Positions 26,156 through 35,299 of a DNA stretch of 64,000 nucleotides are shown in pieces; position 1 is the stretch's first letter, and every line of letters starts with the position of its first letter. The stretch covers positions 62,001-126,000 of the forward strand of contig JAXDKS010000045.1 in assembly GCA_034666985.1 (NCBI GenBank). The letters are read 5' to 3'. The position numbers and the translations under genes were made by a program. Source of the stretch: DATARR01 sp034666985 (GTDB taxonomy: Bacteria; Acidobacteriota; Thermoanaerobaculia; Multivoradales; UBA5704). The notes under the pieces are model-generated. The model saw only the letters and a program-made list of their open reading frames with translations. It made no database searches and was not told the origin of the DNA.

Positions 26156-27520
26156 ATGAATTCAAAGAACCGGCGCGAGAGGGGCGGAATCGTCCTGGCC
26201 CTCTCGCTGTTGACGTTGCTGTCCCCTGCCGCCCGTGCCCAGCAGCCCGCGCCGGCCCCGCCTGATCCGGCGGTGATATTGACGCTCCAGCAGGCGTTGC
26301 GGCAGGCGTTGGAGGCGAACCCGAACACGGCGACGGCCCGCTCCCAGATCGCCACCTCGCAGGCGCAGGTGCGCCAGCTCAGGACGTCGATCCTGCCGCA
26401 TCTCGACCTGGAGAGCGCGGTCACCCGCAACAGCCGGGAGGTGGCCTTCGACGTCAACGGCTTCCGGGCGACGATCCTGCCGCTCAACGACTGGAGCGCC
26501 CGCTTGAATTTCAGCCAGCCGATCTACGCCGGCCAGCGGGAGCTGAAGGCGCTGCGCCAGGCCCGCCTCACGGTGACCAGCAACGAGGCCGGGTTGCGGT
26601 CGACGGAGGATCTGGTCCTGCTGTCGACGGCCTCCAACTATCTGGGGATCGTCCAGGGGCAGGCCCTGGTGGACGTGGAGAAGCGGAACCTGGAGCTGGC
26701 CGCGCGCCGCCGCAAGCAGGCGCAGGCCTTCTACGAAGCGGGAGAGCAGACCAAGGTGAACGTGCTGCGCGCCGAGACGGATACCAAGGCCGCCGAGCGG
26801 GCCCTCGCGGCGGCGCTCCAGAGCCGCGACCTCGCGACCAGCCGGCTGCGCCTGGACCTCGCCCTGGACCAGCTCTCCGAGGCCCCCGTGCAGGTCGCTT
26901 CGCCGGACCTCAAGCTCCCGCCCCTGCCGCCCGCCGAGGAGCTGGTGTCCCAGGCCCAGGCGAACCACCCCAGCGTTCAGCAGGCGGACCTGGCCCTCCA
27001 GATCGCTCAGCTCGAGGTCTCGAAGCAGGGGGCGGCCCGGCTGCCGACCGTGCGGGCCGAGGGGAACGTGGTCAGCCAGCGCACGAGCTTCCCGTCGGAC
27101 CGGACGGCGGCGCTGTCGATCAAGCTGACGATGCCGATCTTCGACAGCGGCGAGATCTCGGCCAAGGTGGCGGTGGCCCGGGAACGGCAGCGGCAGGCGC
27201 AGATCGCCCTGGCGCAGGCCCGGCGGCAGGTGCGGGAGGACGTGCTCCAGGCCCTGCTCGATTTGAAGACATCGGAGACGGACCTCGCCCTGGCGAAAGA
27301 ACAGCTCGCCGCGGCGGAGGCCGAGTACAACCAGAGCTTCGAGCTCTACCGGGCGCAGGAGGCGACGTCGCTCGACCTGCAGACGTCGGAGACCGCCCTC
27401 TCCTCGTCTCGCCGGGCGGTGGTGAACGGAACCTTGAACCGCGACCTCGCCGAGCTGAACGTGTGGTCCGCGGTTGGAACCTTGAAGAACCTGATCCTCA
27501 CCGAGGAGGGTGCGAGATGA
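26156..27520 (+). CDS. TolC-family outer-membrane efflux protein (first system)
   Basis: 454 aa from the ATG at 26156, preceded by GGAGGTGA; the frame continues to 26069 but without a sensible signal sequence. A signal peptide ends in AARAQ. The two TolC-type repeats of long helices are visible: LQQALRQALEANPNTATARS in the first and LVSQAQANHPSVQQADLALQ in the second. The trimer forms the channel across the outer membrane and periplasm. It overlaps the adaptor gene by 4 bp, forming a tolC-adaptor-RND operon. Confidence 0.92.
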   Translation: MNSKNRRERGGIVLALSLLTLLSPAARAQQPAPAPPDPAVILTLQQALRQALEANPNTATARSQIATSQAQVRQLRTSILPHLDLESAVTRNSREVAFDVNGFRATILPLNDWSARLNFSQPIYAGQRELKALRQARLTVTSNEAGLRSTEDLVLLSTASNYLGIVQGQALVDVEKRNLELAARRRKQAQAFYEAGEQTKVNVLRAETDTKAAERALAAALQSRDLATSRLRLDLALDQLSEAPVQVASPDLKLPPLPPAEELVSQAQANHPSVQQADLALQIAQLEVSKQGAARLPTVRAEGNVVSQRTSFPSDRTAALSIKLTMPIFDSGEISAKVAVARERQRQAQIALAQARRQVREDVLQALLDLKTSETDLALAKEQLAAAEAEYNQSFELYRAQEATSLDLQTSETALSSSRRAVVNGTLNRDLAELNVWSAVGTLKNLILTEEGAR

Positions 27521-28446
27521 GATCCAAGACCTACGCGCTCGCCGCGGCCCTGTTGCTGGCCGCCGCCTGCGCTCATGATGCCTCGAAGGAGGCGGCCGCT
27601 CCGGCGGCGACCCCCGCTGCAACCCCTGCGCCGCTGCCGGCCGACGTGGCACAGCTCGCCGAGTCGGAGAACCCGAACGCGCCGTCCCCCTCGGCCGCCG
27701 CGGCCCAGAAGACGGCGGAGTCCAACCAGGGAGGCCTGGCCAAGCTTGAGCCCACCGGCGAGTTCATCTCCCCGGCCAGCACCCAGGTGGCCCCCAAGTC
27801 GCCGGGCCGCGTGGCGGCCGTCTACGTGGACGCCGGGCAGCGGGTCGGCAAGGGCCAGCCCCTGCTCACCCTCGAGACGGACTACCTGAAGCTCGACGTG
27901 CAGCGGGCCGAGGCGGACCTCGCCCGCGCCAAGGCGGCCGAGAACGAGGCTCGCCGCGAGGTCGACCGCAGGAAGGGGCTGCTCGCCAACGAGTCGATCC
28001 CCCAGGCCACTTTCGACAAGTCCCAGGCCGGCTTCGAGCAGGCCCAGGCGGCGCGGCAGGCGGCGGAGACGGGCCTCGCCCTGGCCCGCCAGAAGGTCGC
28101 CGACGCCATCATCCGCTCGCCCATCACGGGCGTCGTGGACCAGCGCAAGACCAATCCCGGCGAGCATCTGGGCGAGGCCGGCGTGGCTTTCGTCATCGTC
28201 CAGACGGCCCCCCTCAAGCTGCGCTTCAGCGTGCCGGAGCGCTATCTCGCCGAGCTGCGGGCGGGGCAGACGGTGATCGCGCGGGTCGATCCCTATCCCG
28301 GCGAACAGTTCACCGGCCGCATCAAGACCGTGGGCGGGGTCATCGATCCCGGCACCCGGACCTTCTTCGCCGAAGCCGAGTTCCCCAACTCCGACGGGCG
28401 GCTGCGCCCCGGGCTCTTCGCCCGCGTCGAGCTGGGAGGGAGGTAA
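27517..28446 (+). CDS. RND efflux periplasmic adaptor (first system)
   Basis: 309 aa. The signal peptide has a lipobox-like AAAC at residue 18, so it is probably a lipoprotein. After an Ala/Pro-rich spacer come the lipoyl half-domain (SPGRVAAVYVDAGQRVGKGQ), an alpha-hairpin (about residues 120-195), the second lipoyl half (IIRSPITGVVDQRKTNPGEH) and a beta-barrel. The protein links the inner-membrane RND pump to the TolC channel. It overlaps tolC by 4 bp and is followed 3 bp later by the pump gene. Confidence 0.92.
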   Translation: MRSKTYALAAALLLAAACAHDASKEAAAPAATPAATPAPLPADVAQLAESENPNAPSPSAAAAQKTAESNQGGLAKLEPTGEFISPASTQVAPKSPGRVAAVYVDAGQRVGKGQPLLTLETDYLKLDVQRAEADLARAKAAENEARREVDRRKGLLANESIPQATFDKSQAGFEQAQAARQAAETGLALARQKVADAIIRSPITGVVDQRKTNPGEHLGEAGVAFVIVQTAPLKLRFSVPERYLAELRAGQTVIARVDPYPGEQFTGRIKTVGGVIDPGTRTFFAEAEFPNSDGRLRPGLFARVELGGR

Positions 28447-28449
28447 GCC

Positions 28450-31400
28450 ATGCAAAAGCTCGCCGAGCTCTGCGTCCGCCGGCCCGTCTTCGCGACCGTG
28501 CTGATCCTCGCCCTGGTGGTGGTGGGCGTCTTCGCCTACTTCCAGCTCGGCGTGGACCGCTTCCCCAACGTGGAGTTCCCCTTCGTCACCATCACCACCG
28601 TGCTGCCGGGCGCCGCGCCCGAGGAGATGGAGACCGAGGTCACCGACAAGATCGAGGAGGCGGTCAACACCATCAGCGGCATCGATCAGATGATGTCCAA
28701 CTCCTCGGAGAACGTATCGCTGGTCACCGTCCAGTTCAACCTGGAGAAAAACCCCGACGTGGCCGCCCAGGAGGTGCGCGACAAGGTCAACGCCATCCTG
28801 GCCGACCTGCCCCGGGACGTCGATCCGCCGATCATCCAGAAGATCAACGCGGATGCCGATCCGGTGATCTCGATCGCTCTCTCGGGCCCCGCCTCGCAGC
28901 GCGAGATCTCGGAATATGCCGACCGGGTGCTCAAGCGGCGCCTGGAGACGGTCTCCGGCGTCGGCCAGGTGAAGCTGGTGGGCGAGCGGCTGCGGCAGGT
29001 CAACGTCATCACCGACACGGCGAAGCTCGACAGCCTCGGGCTGACGGCGGCCGACGTGGTCAACGCCCTGGCGAGCCAGAACGTGCAGATTCCGGGCGGC
29101 AAGGTGACCCAGGACCGGCGCGACCTGACGCTGCGCACCTACGGCCGCGTCGGCTCGCCCGCGGAGTTCGCGCGCCTGCCCATCACCAGCCGCAAGGGCT
29201 ATTCGGTGCGGGTGGGCGACGTCGCCCGCATCGAAGACGGGGTCGAGGAAGCCGTGTCGGTCGCCACCGTCGCCGGCAAGCCGGCCGTGGTGCTGCAGGT
29301 CGTCAAGCAGTCCGGCACCAACACGATCGCCGTGGTCGACGCCATCAAGGAGCGGTTCGACGAGCTCAAGGGGCAGATCCCCGCGGGCTGGAAGGCGGAG
29401 ATCGTCCGCGACCAGTCGAAGTTCATCGTCGCCGCGGTCGACGCGGTGAAAGAGCATCTGCTGGTTGGGTCGCTGTTCGCGGCCGGGATCGTCTGGCTCT
29501 TCCTGCGCCGCTTCCGGCCGACGCTGATCTCGGCGGTGGCCATCCCCAGCTCGCTGATCGCCACCTTCGCGGCCATGAAGTACATGGGCTTCACGCTCAA
29601 CGTGCTGACGCTGCTGGCGCTGACGCTGGCGGTGGGCATCGTGATCGACGACGCGGTGGTGGTGCTGGAGAACGTCTTCCGTTTCATGGAAGAGAAGAAG
29701 ATGACGCCGCGCGAGGCGGCCGTCGAGGGCACCAAGGAAGTGGGCCTCGCCGTGCTCGCCACCAGCCTGTCGCTGATCGCCGTCTTCCTGCCCGTGGCGT
29801 TCATGGGCGGCATCGTGGGCCGCTTCATGTACTCCTTCGGCATCACCATGGCCTTCGCCATCGCCGTGTCGCTGCTGGTCGCCTTCACCCTGACGCCGAT
29901 GCTGGCCTCGCGCTGGCTGAAGGCGAAGGACGTCGCCGAGCCCGGCGAGGGCTCGCGCGAGCGGGGGCTCTACGCCCGCGTCGAGCGCGGCTACATGCGC
30001 CTGCTCGACTTCGCCATGGCCCATCGCTGGATGGTGGTGGTGACGATGGTGCTGGTGTTCCTCTCCACCATTCCGCTGTTCATGGTGGTGAACAAGAACT
30101 TCCTGCCGAACGACGACGAGTCGCAGTTCCAGGTGGTGGTGCGGGCCCCCGAGGGCGCGAACCTGGCGACGACGCAGACCATCCTGGAGTCGGTGGCCAA
30201 CCAAGTGCGCAAGCTCCCCGGCGTGGTGACCACGGTGACGACCATCGGCAACGATCCGCAGCGGACGCTCAACCTGGGCCTCGTCTACGTCCAGCTCAGC
30301 GATCCGAAGACGCGCCAGCAGAACCAGTTCCAGCTCATGCAGCGGGTGCGCGAGGAGATCCTGCCGCAGTACCAGGCCCTGAAGGTGCGGGCCCAGGTGG
30401 CGCAGGTCTCGGCCTTCGGCAACGGCGTGGACAGCGAGATCCAGTTCTGGATCGGCGGTACCGACCTCGACAAGCTCAACGAGTACGCGCTAACGCTCAA
30501 GACCGCGCTCGCCAAGGTGCCGGGCACCACGGACGTGGATACCAACTTCATCGTCGGCAAGCCCGAGCTCGGCGTGCGGATCGATCGCGACAAGGCGGCG
30601 GACCTGGGGGTACGAGTGCAGGACATCGCGAGCTCGCTCAACGTCCTGGTGGGCGGCCAGAAGGCCACCTCCTACTTCGAGGGCGGCGAGGAGTACGAAG
30701 TCCACGTGCGCGCCGACGAGGCCGATCGCAACAACGCCGCGGCCATCGCCAACATGGAGGTGCCTTCGTTCACCCGTGGCACCGTGCCGCTGCACGATCT
30801 GGTCACCCTGAAGGAGGGCACCGGACCGTCGCTGATCAACCGTCTGAACCGGCGGCGGCAGGTGATGGTCACGGCCAACATGCGGCAGGGCTTCTCGTCG
30901 CAGACGGCGATCGACGCCCTCAACCGGACGGCGGCCGGGCTCAAGATGCCGGCGGGCTTCTCCTCCGGCCTCACCGGCCGCTCGCGTGAGCAGGGCAAGG
31001 CGTTCAATTCGTTCATGATCGCCTTCCTGCTGTCGATCATCTTCATGTACCTGATCCTGGCGGCGCAGTTCGAGAGCTGGCTCCATCCGCTCACCATCCT
31101 GCTGTCGCTACCGATGACGGTGCCGTTCGCGCTGCTGTCGCTGGTGATGCTGAACCAGTCGGTCAACATCTTCTCGATGCTGGGCATCCTGGTGCTGTTC
31201 GGGATCGTGAAGAAGAACTCCATCCTGCAGATCGACCACACCAATGGTCTGCGGGCTCAAGGGATGCCGAGGGCGGAGGCCATCCGGGAGGCGAACCGCG
31301 ACCGGTTGCGGCCGATCCTCATGACCACCCTCGCCTTTGTGGCCGGCATGATCCCGCTCATCGCTTCGAGCGGCACGGGCGCCGGCACCAACCGGGCGAT

Positions 31401-31593
31401 CGCCTCAGTGATCCTGGGCGGTCAGCTCCTGTCGCTGCTGCTGACGCTGATCGGCACGCCGGTCACCTACAGCATCTTCGACGACTGGGCCAACTCGAAG
31501 GTCTTCTCGCGATTGGGAGAACGGCTCGCGCGCCGCACCGGCCGCCAGGTCGAGCGGGACGTGATGGGACAGCCGGCACCGGTGGCCGACTGA
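28450..31593 (+). CDS. RND efflux pump, AcrB/HAE-1 family (first system)
   Basis: 1047 aa, the full length for AcrB-type pumps. Twelve membrane helices and two large periplasmic loops are evident. The proton-relay motif in helix 4 is VGIVIDDAVVVLENV with the two adjacent aspartates of drug-type (not metal-type) pumps. Near the second half GILVLFGIVKKNSILQIDH carries the conserved Lys of helix 10. The substrate is unknown; drugs, detergents or own metabolites are possible. It ends the operon 37 bp from a convergent gene. Confidence 0.95.
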   Translation: MQKLAELCVRRPVFATVLILALVVVGVFAYFQLGVDRFPNVEFPFVTITTVLPGAAPEEMETEVTDKIEEAVNTISGIDQMMSNSSENVSLVTVQFNLEKNPDVAAQEVRDKVNAILADLPRDVDPPIIQKINADADPVISIALSGPASQREISEYADRVLKRRLETVSGVGQVKLVGERLRQVNVITDTAKLDSLGLTAADVVNALASQNVQIPGGKVTQDRRDLTLRTYGRVGSPAEFARLPITSRKGYSVRVGDVARIEDGVEEAVSVATVAGKPAVVLQVVKQSGTNTIAVVDAIKERFDELKGQIPAGWKAEIVRDQSKFIVAAVDAVKEHLLVGSLFAAGIVWLFLRRFRPTLISAVAIPSSLIATFAAMKYMGFTLNVLTLLALTLAVGIVIDDAVVVLENVFRFMEEKKMTPREAAVEGTKEVGLAVLATSLSLIAVFLPVAFMGGIVGRFMYSFGITMAFAIAVSLLVAFTLTPMLASRWLKAKDVAEPGEGSRERGLYARVERGYMRLLDFAMAHRWMVVVTMVLVFLSTIPLFMVVNKNFLPNDDESQFQVVVRAPEGANLATTQTILESVANQVRKLPGVVTTVTTIGNDPQRTLNLGLVYVQLSDPKTRQQNQFQLMQRVREEILPQYQALKVRAQVAQVSAFGNGVDSEIQFWIGGTDLDKLNEYALTLKTALAKVPGTTDVDTNFIVGKPELGVRIDRDKAADLGVRVQDIASSLNVLVGGQKATSYFEGGEEYEVHVRADEADRNNAAAIANMEVPSFTRGTVPLHDLVTLKEGTGPSLINRLNRRRQVMVTANMRQGFSSQTAIDALNRTAAGLKMPAGFSSGLTGRSREQGKAFNSFMIAFLLSIIFMYLILAAQFESWLHPLTILLSLPMTVPFALLSLVMLNQSVNIFSMLGILVLFGIVKKNSILQIDHTNGLRAQGMPRAEAIREANRDRLRPILMTTLAFVAGMIPLIASSGTGAGTNRAIASVILGGQLLSLLLTLIGTPVTYSIFDDWANSKVFSRLGERLARRTGRQVERDVMGQPAPVAD

Positions 31594-31625
31594 AAAGATC
31601 GCTGGAGCTTTCCTGAAGTACGAGG

Positions 31626-31645
31626 CCGGTCACGAAGGTGGCCGG
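31626..31645. terminator. Possible bidirectional hairpin after the RND gene
   Basis: CCGGTCAC and GTGGCCGG pair over 8 positions (one G-U in RNA) with the 4-nt loop GAAG. It lies between two convergent genes and overlaps the last codon of the coiled-coil protein gene. There is no strong U-tract, so termination is only suggested. Confidence 0.35.
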
Positions 31646-32070
31646 TCCTTGCCCCTCCGTTGATTCTTACCGAGTACCTGGGTTTCCAGGACGCGGACCC
31701 GGCCGTCCAGGTTCTCGAAGGGCGCGCGGATCGAGGCCCGCACGTCCTTGAATTCGGCGGCGACCTCCTCCCGAAAGGAATCCAGTCTCTCGTTGGCACC
31801 CGCGACCCCCTCGGCCACCTGGCGGATCTCGCCGTGCAGCCCCTCGATTTCCACACCGGTATGCCGGAACCCTTCCTCCATACGCTCCTCTATCCGCTCA
31901 AACCTCTGGTTGGTCTCCTCGCGGGCGGCCGCAAACTGCTGCGCGGTCTCCTCACGGGCGACCGCGAACTGCTGGTTGACCTCCTCACGAAAGCCCGAGA
32001 ACTGCTCCTGAGCCTGCCGTGAGCTCTCACGGAAGAACTCGTCAAGGTACGCGATCAGCTCCTGGTCCAT
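31630..32070 (-). CDS. Small coiled-coil protein, unknown function
   Basis: 146 aa from the ATG at 32070 (the frame continues to 32118). Nearly the whole protein is predicted coiled coil, with repeated QFAxAREET segments (EEVNQQFAVAREETAQQFAA) followed by ERIEERMEEGFRH and LHGEIRQVAEGVAGANERLD. There is no signal peptide or membrane helix. It resembles short DUF-type coiled coils of uncertain role, sometimes found beside toxin systems or phage genes, but nothing nearby supports that here. The lysine/arginine-rich C-terminus could contact nucleic acid. Confidence 0.6.
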   Translation of the reverse strand: MDQELIAYLDEFFRESSRQAQEQFSGFREEVNQQFAVAREETAQQFAAAREETNQRFERIEERMEEGFRHTGVEIEGLHGEIRQVAEGVAGANERLDSFREEVAAEFKDVRASIRAPFENLDGRVRVLETQVLGKNQRRGKDRPPS

Positions 32071-32196
32071 GCCTGGCCTCGTCGTCGGATAGCGTGTCGA
32101 ACCGGGAGAGGCTAGCACGCATAGTGGCGAATGCCAATCCCCTCAATGCGACGGACTGAGAGCTCGAGGCGGCCCGAGCCCGTCGAGGTTAGAACG

Positions 32197-34458
32197 CTAC
32201 GGGCAAGTCCCGAACGCCGAAGAGTCCTGGATCGGCCGGAAGGCGGTCCCCTGAGGATTCTTATAAGTCTTCACCGCCCCCGTCATCGTGTCGGTCACCA
32301 TGATGGTGGTCTCGACGTCGGTGAGGCCGCCGGCGTAGACCCAGAATTTGTTGTTGAAGGTGCAGGCGTTGAGGACCTTGATCACCATTTCGACGTTCGT
32401 GGCGCCGAAGAACCAGAAATATCCCGTGTCCGCTGTCAGCGGGACGGCTTGGCCGGTACCTGTCTGGCCGTTCGCGGTCTTCCAGGTGACGTCCACTTTG
32501 AAACGACTGCCGGCGAGGCAGAGGCTGGTGGGGCCGGATACGCAGGTACCGGCCGCTTCAGCAATCCGCTCGCTCGCGATCTCCCCCTCCGGGGCCGTGC
32601 TCGCGCCCGTGGCGCCGCAGGTGGCGAAGGCGGCGGAATCCTGGATGGGCTGGAAGGCCGTGCCCTGGGGATTGCGCCAGGTGCGGACGGCGCCGCTCAC
32701 GGTGTCGGTCACCGTGAGGTCCACCTGGATGTCGGTGAGGCCGCCGGCGTAGACCCAGAAGCGCTGGTTGAAGGAGCAGGCGTCCAGCACCTTGACGACG
32801 GCCTCCACGTTGCTCGCGTCGAAGAACCAGAAGTACCCCGTGTCCCCCGTCAGCTTCACGGCCTGGCCGGACCCCGTGCGGCCGTCCGCGGTGCGCCAGG
32901 CCGCCTCGACCTTGAAGCGGCCGCCGGCTAGGCAGAGGCTCGTTCCGCTGGGGAAGCAGCCCGCCGGTCCGCCGGTCCGCAGCGTCACCCCTCGGTAGGG
33001 CGCACGGCTGTAGAGGCCGATGTACCAGGTTCCCTGCCGGGGTGCAGCGATCGTCACCGACTCCGTGTTGCCGGCGGTAGCGGAGGAGGCATTGAACTGC
33101 CCGGTCGTGGGAGGCGCGCCAAAACGGACATAGAGGTCCACGTCTCCCGTGCCAAGAGAGGTGGAAAGCGTCAGGGGCGGCGCGCCGGCCCCCACGTCGA
33201 GGGTCCAGAGCACAAACTTTCCCGTCCGCCGGTCGGCCAGGCCGGAGAGCGGGACGCTGGGATCGAAGGGCGCGGCGGCCGCCTGGGAGCTGGTCCAGTC
33301 GCCGCCCGCCTGCTTGAGGTTCAGATCGGCGAGCAGGCCGGGCTCGGCGTCCGTGGCCAGGGCGTTGGCGCGCAGGTCGAGGCCGGCGGCGGCGTCGAGG
33401 GTGGGGATGCCTCCCAGCTCGAAGGGGACGGGGCCGGTGAAGCGGTTGTGGTCCAGCCACAGGGTCTGGAGGTCCGGCAGGTTGCCGAACGCGCCCGGGA
33501 TGTTGCCGCCGAGCCGGTTCTCACTCAGCAGCACGCCGATGAGAGAGGTGGCGTTGCCCAGCTCGAAGGGCACCGTCCCGGCGAGCTGATTGCGCTGCAG
33601 GTTGAGGAACATCAGGTTGGCGAGCCGGCCCAGGTCCCCCGGAATGCGGCCAGAGAGCAGGTTGTCCCCCAGGCCGAGCTGCTCCAGGGCAGCCAGGCTC
33701 CCGAGCTCGCCGGGGATCGCGCCCGAGAGCTGGTTGCCCCCGAGATAGAGGGTCTGGAGAGCGGCGAGCCGCCCCAGGTCGGGGGGGATGGCGCCGGTCA
33801 GGCGGTTGTCCGAGAGGTCCAGATAGGTCAGGGACCTCAGGTCTCCGAGCTGCGACGGCACGGCGCCCGTCAACTGGTTTACCGCCAGGGCCAGGGTCTG
33901 CAGACTGGAAAGGCGGCCGAGCTCGGCGGGCACCGCTCCGGCGAGATGATTGAACTGCAGCGAGAGCGTCTCCAGCAGAGCCAGGGAACCCAGCTCGGGG
34001 GGCACCGCGCCGGAGAGCTGGTTGAGGCCCAGACGCAGGGTGCGGAGGTTGGCGGGGCGCCCGAGCTCGCGGGGGAGGGCACCGGTGAGGGCGTTGTCCT
34101 CCGCTTCCAGGGATTGCAGGCCCGCGAGGTTCCCGAGCGCCGGGGGCAGGCTGCCGGCGAGGCCGTTGGTGCTGAGGAAGAGCCGCGTGACCGTCGTGCC
34201 GCCGGCGTCGCAGGTCACGCCGGCCCACGCGCACTCCGTGCCGGGCTTGCCGAGCCAGCCGTCGCGGTTCGTCCAGTGGGGTCCGCCGGTGGCGTTGTAG
34301 AGGGCCACGAGGGCCGAGCGCTGCGCCGCGGGAATGGCGGCGGCGGCGCGGCACGGCACGGGGACGGCCACCAGCGACGCGAGGACCAGGAGCGGGAGGA
34401 CGGCAGGGAAGGCAACGCGCCTTCCCCGGGGAACGGGCGATTCCACGACAGGCTTCAA
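32197..34458 (-). CDS. Exported leucine-rich-repeat protein with PPC and duplicated C-terminal domains
   Basis: 753 aa if the TTG at 34458 is used: GGAGGAG lies just before it and the first residues (KPVVESPVPRGRR, then a hydrophobic run ending VPVPCRA) make an ideal signal peptide. ATGs at 34542 and further up are possible but lack this fit. The order is an LRR N-cap (YNATGGPHWTNRDGWL), about 12 plant-type LRRs of 24 residues (residues ~75-380), a pre-peptidase C-terminal (PPC) beta-domain near residues 410-490, and two copies of a roughly 115-residue domain, each with GYFWFF and FWVYAGGLTD. A surface or secreted binding role is likely. Confidence 0.8.
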   Translation of the reverse strand: MKPVVESPVPRGRRVAFPAVLPLLVLASLVAVPVPCRAAAAIPAAQRSALVALYNATGGPHWTNRDGWLGKPGTECAWAGVTCDAGGTTVTRLFLSTNGLAGSLPPALGNLAGLQSLEAEDNALTGALPRELGRPANLRTLRLGLNQLSGAVPPELGSLALLETLSLQFNHLAGAVPAELGRLSSLQTLALAVNQLTGAVPSQLGDLRSLTYLDLSDNRLTGAIPPDLGRLAALQTLYLGGNQLSGAIPGELGSLAALEQLGLGDNLLSGRIPGDLGRLANLMFLNLQRNQLAGTVPFELGNATSLIGVLLSENRLGGNIPGAFGNLPDLQTLWLDHNRFTGPVPFELGGIPTLDAAAGLDLRANALATDAEPGLLADLNLKQAGGDWTSSQAAAAPFDPSVPLSGLADRRTGKFVLWTLDVGAGAPPLTLSTSLGTGDVDLYVRFGAPPTTGQFNASSATAGNTESVTIAAPRQGTWYIGLYSRAPYRGVTLRTGGPAGCFPSGTSLCLAGGRFKVEAAWRTADGRTGSGQAVKLTGDTGYFWFFDASNVEAVVKVLDACSFNQRFWVYAGGLTDIQVDLTVTDTVSGAVRTWRNPQGTAFQPIQDSAAFATCGATGASTAPEGEIASERIAEAAGTCVSGPTSLCLAGSRFKVDVTWKTANGQTGTGQAVPLTADTGYFWFFGATNVEMVIKVLNACTFNNKFWVYAGGLTDVETTIMVTDTMTGAVKTYKNPQGTAFRPIQDSSAFGTCP

Positions 34459-34492
34459 CGTCTCCTCCGGATTCTGAAACTTGCCGACAAGG

Positions 34493-34526
34493 ATACGCCG
34501 AAAAATCCGCCGTTCGGCGAATGGGC
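34493..34526 (+). repeat. 34-bp dispersed element, copy 2
   Basis: Same 34-bp element as 26062-26095 with only two differing bases, again containing CGCCGTTCGGCG. It ends 59 bp before the ATG at 34585 and lies between the divergent LRR gene and the small rightward gene. In both copies a TAxxCT hexamer follows the element at 19-20 bp (34545 here, 26115 in copy 1), a possible -10. Confidence 0.65.
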
Positions 34527-34584
34527 TCCTGGCCGGGCGCATCGTACCCTGGACGCGTCCGAGAGAAGCGACGGAGGCGATCCC

Positions 34585-34866
34585 ATGTCCGATCCCATGT
34601 CCGATCCAATACCAGACCCGAAAGAGACCCCTGGAGACCCCGGAGATCATTACGAAATCTGCCTCCAGGGGTGCCTCGACGCCCACTGGACGAGTTGGTT
34701 CGAGGGGATGACCGTCACCGCCAACCCCTGCGGCGAGCGCGGCGGCGAGACCCTCCTCTCCGGACAGGTGCCGGATCAGGCCGCTCTCCAGGGCATCCTG
34801 CGCAAGATCCACGACCTGGGGATGGTCCTCGTCTCCGTTCAGCGGTGCCGGCCGCGGGAGGCATGA
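34585..34866 (+). CDS. Small conserved protein of the YEIxxxGxLDxxWxxWF type
   Basis: 93 aa, missed if only the long frame from 33448 is considered. GGAGG precedes the ATG. After a short MSDP-rich leader the core HYEICLQGCLDAHWTSWFEG, GETLLSGQVPDQAALQGILR and KIHDLGMVLVSVQR matches a small alpha/beta (ferredoxin-like) family common in Actinobacteria and Chloroflexi. That family has no experimentally fixed role known to me. It is preceded by copy 2 of the 34-bp element and followed 31 bp later by a CheY-like gene. Confidence 0.72.
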   Translation: MSDPMSDPIPDPKETPGDPGDHYEICLQGCLDAHWTSWFEGMTVTANPCGERGGETLLSGQVPDQAALQGILRKIHDLGMVLVSVQRCRPREA

Positions 34867-34897
34867 CCCGGTGTCTTCTTATACAATCGAGAGGATC

Positions 34898-35293
34898 ATG
34901 CCCGCCGCCGCTCTTCCAAGCCACCGCTCCCTGCGAGTCCTCGTCATCGAGGACAACTCCGACGCTGCCGAGACGCTCCGCGACCTGCTGCGGCTGTTCG
35001 GGCACGAGGCGGAGATCGCCCTCTCCGGTCCGGCAGGCCTCGAAGTGGCCCGCAGCGTCCAACCCGACGTGATCCTCTGCGACATCGGCCTGCCCGGCAT
35101 GGATGGCTACGCCGTGGCGGGCAGCCTGCGCTCCGAGCCGGCCACCCGCGCCGCGCGCCTCGTCGCCCTCACCGGTTATGGCCGCGACTCCGACCGCCAG
35201 CGCACGCGGGATGCGGGCTTCGACCTCCACCTCGTCAAACCGGTCGAGCCCCTGGAGCTCAAGCGGCTGCTGGAGGAGTGGGCGCAGGCGTAG
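34898..35293 (+). CDS. Single-domain response regulator (CheY-like)
   Basis: 131 aa from the ATG at 34898, preceded by GAGAGG; a GTG at 34871 would add nine residues. It is a receiver domain only: acidic pair in VLVIEDNSDAAE, phosphoacceptor Asp62 in ILCDIGLPGMDG, Thr in LVALTGYG and Lys in LHLVKPVEP. There is no output domain. Such stand-alone receivers relay phosphate or act by protein contact; the LPGMDGYAVA and ALTGYG segments resemble receivers fused to hybrid kinases. No partner kinase is adjacent. Confidence 0.88.
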   Translation: MPAAALPSHRSLRVLVIEDNSDAAETLRDLLRLFGHEAEIALSGPAGLEVARSVQPDVILCDIGLPGMDGYAVAGSLRSEPATRAARLVALTGYGRDSDRQRTRDAGFDLHLVKPVEPLELKRLLEEWAQA

Positions 35294-35299
35294 ACGCCC

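Noticed and set aside
27346..30204. 952-codon minus-strand frame
   Set aside because: Exact antisense shadow of the first TolC-adaptor-RND genes; Gly/His/Asp-rich composition typical of GC-rich shadows.
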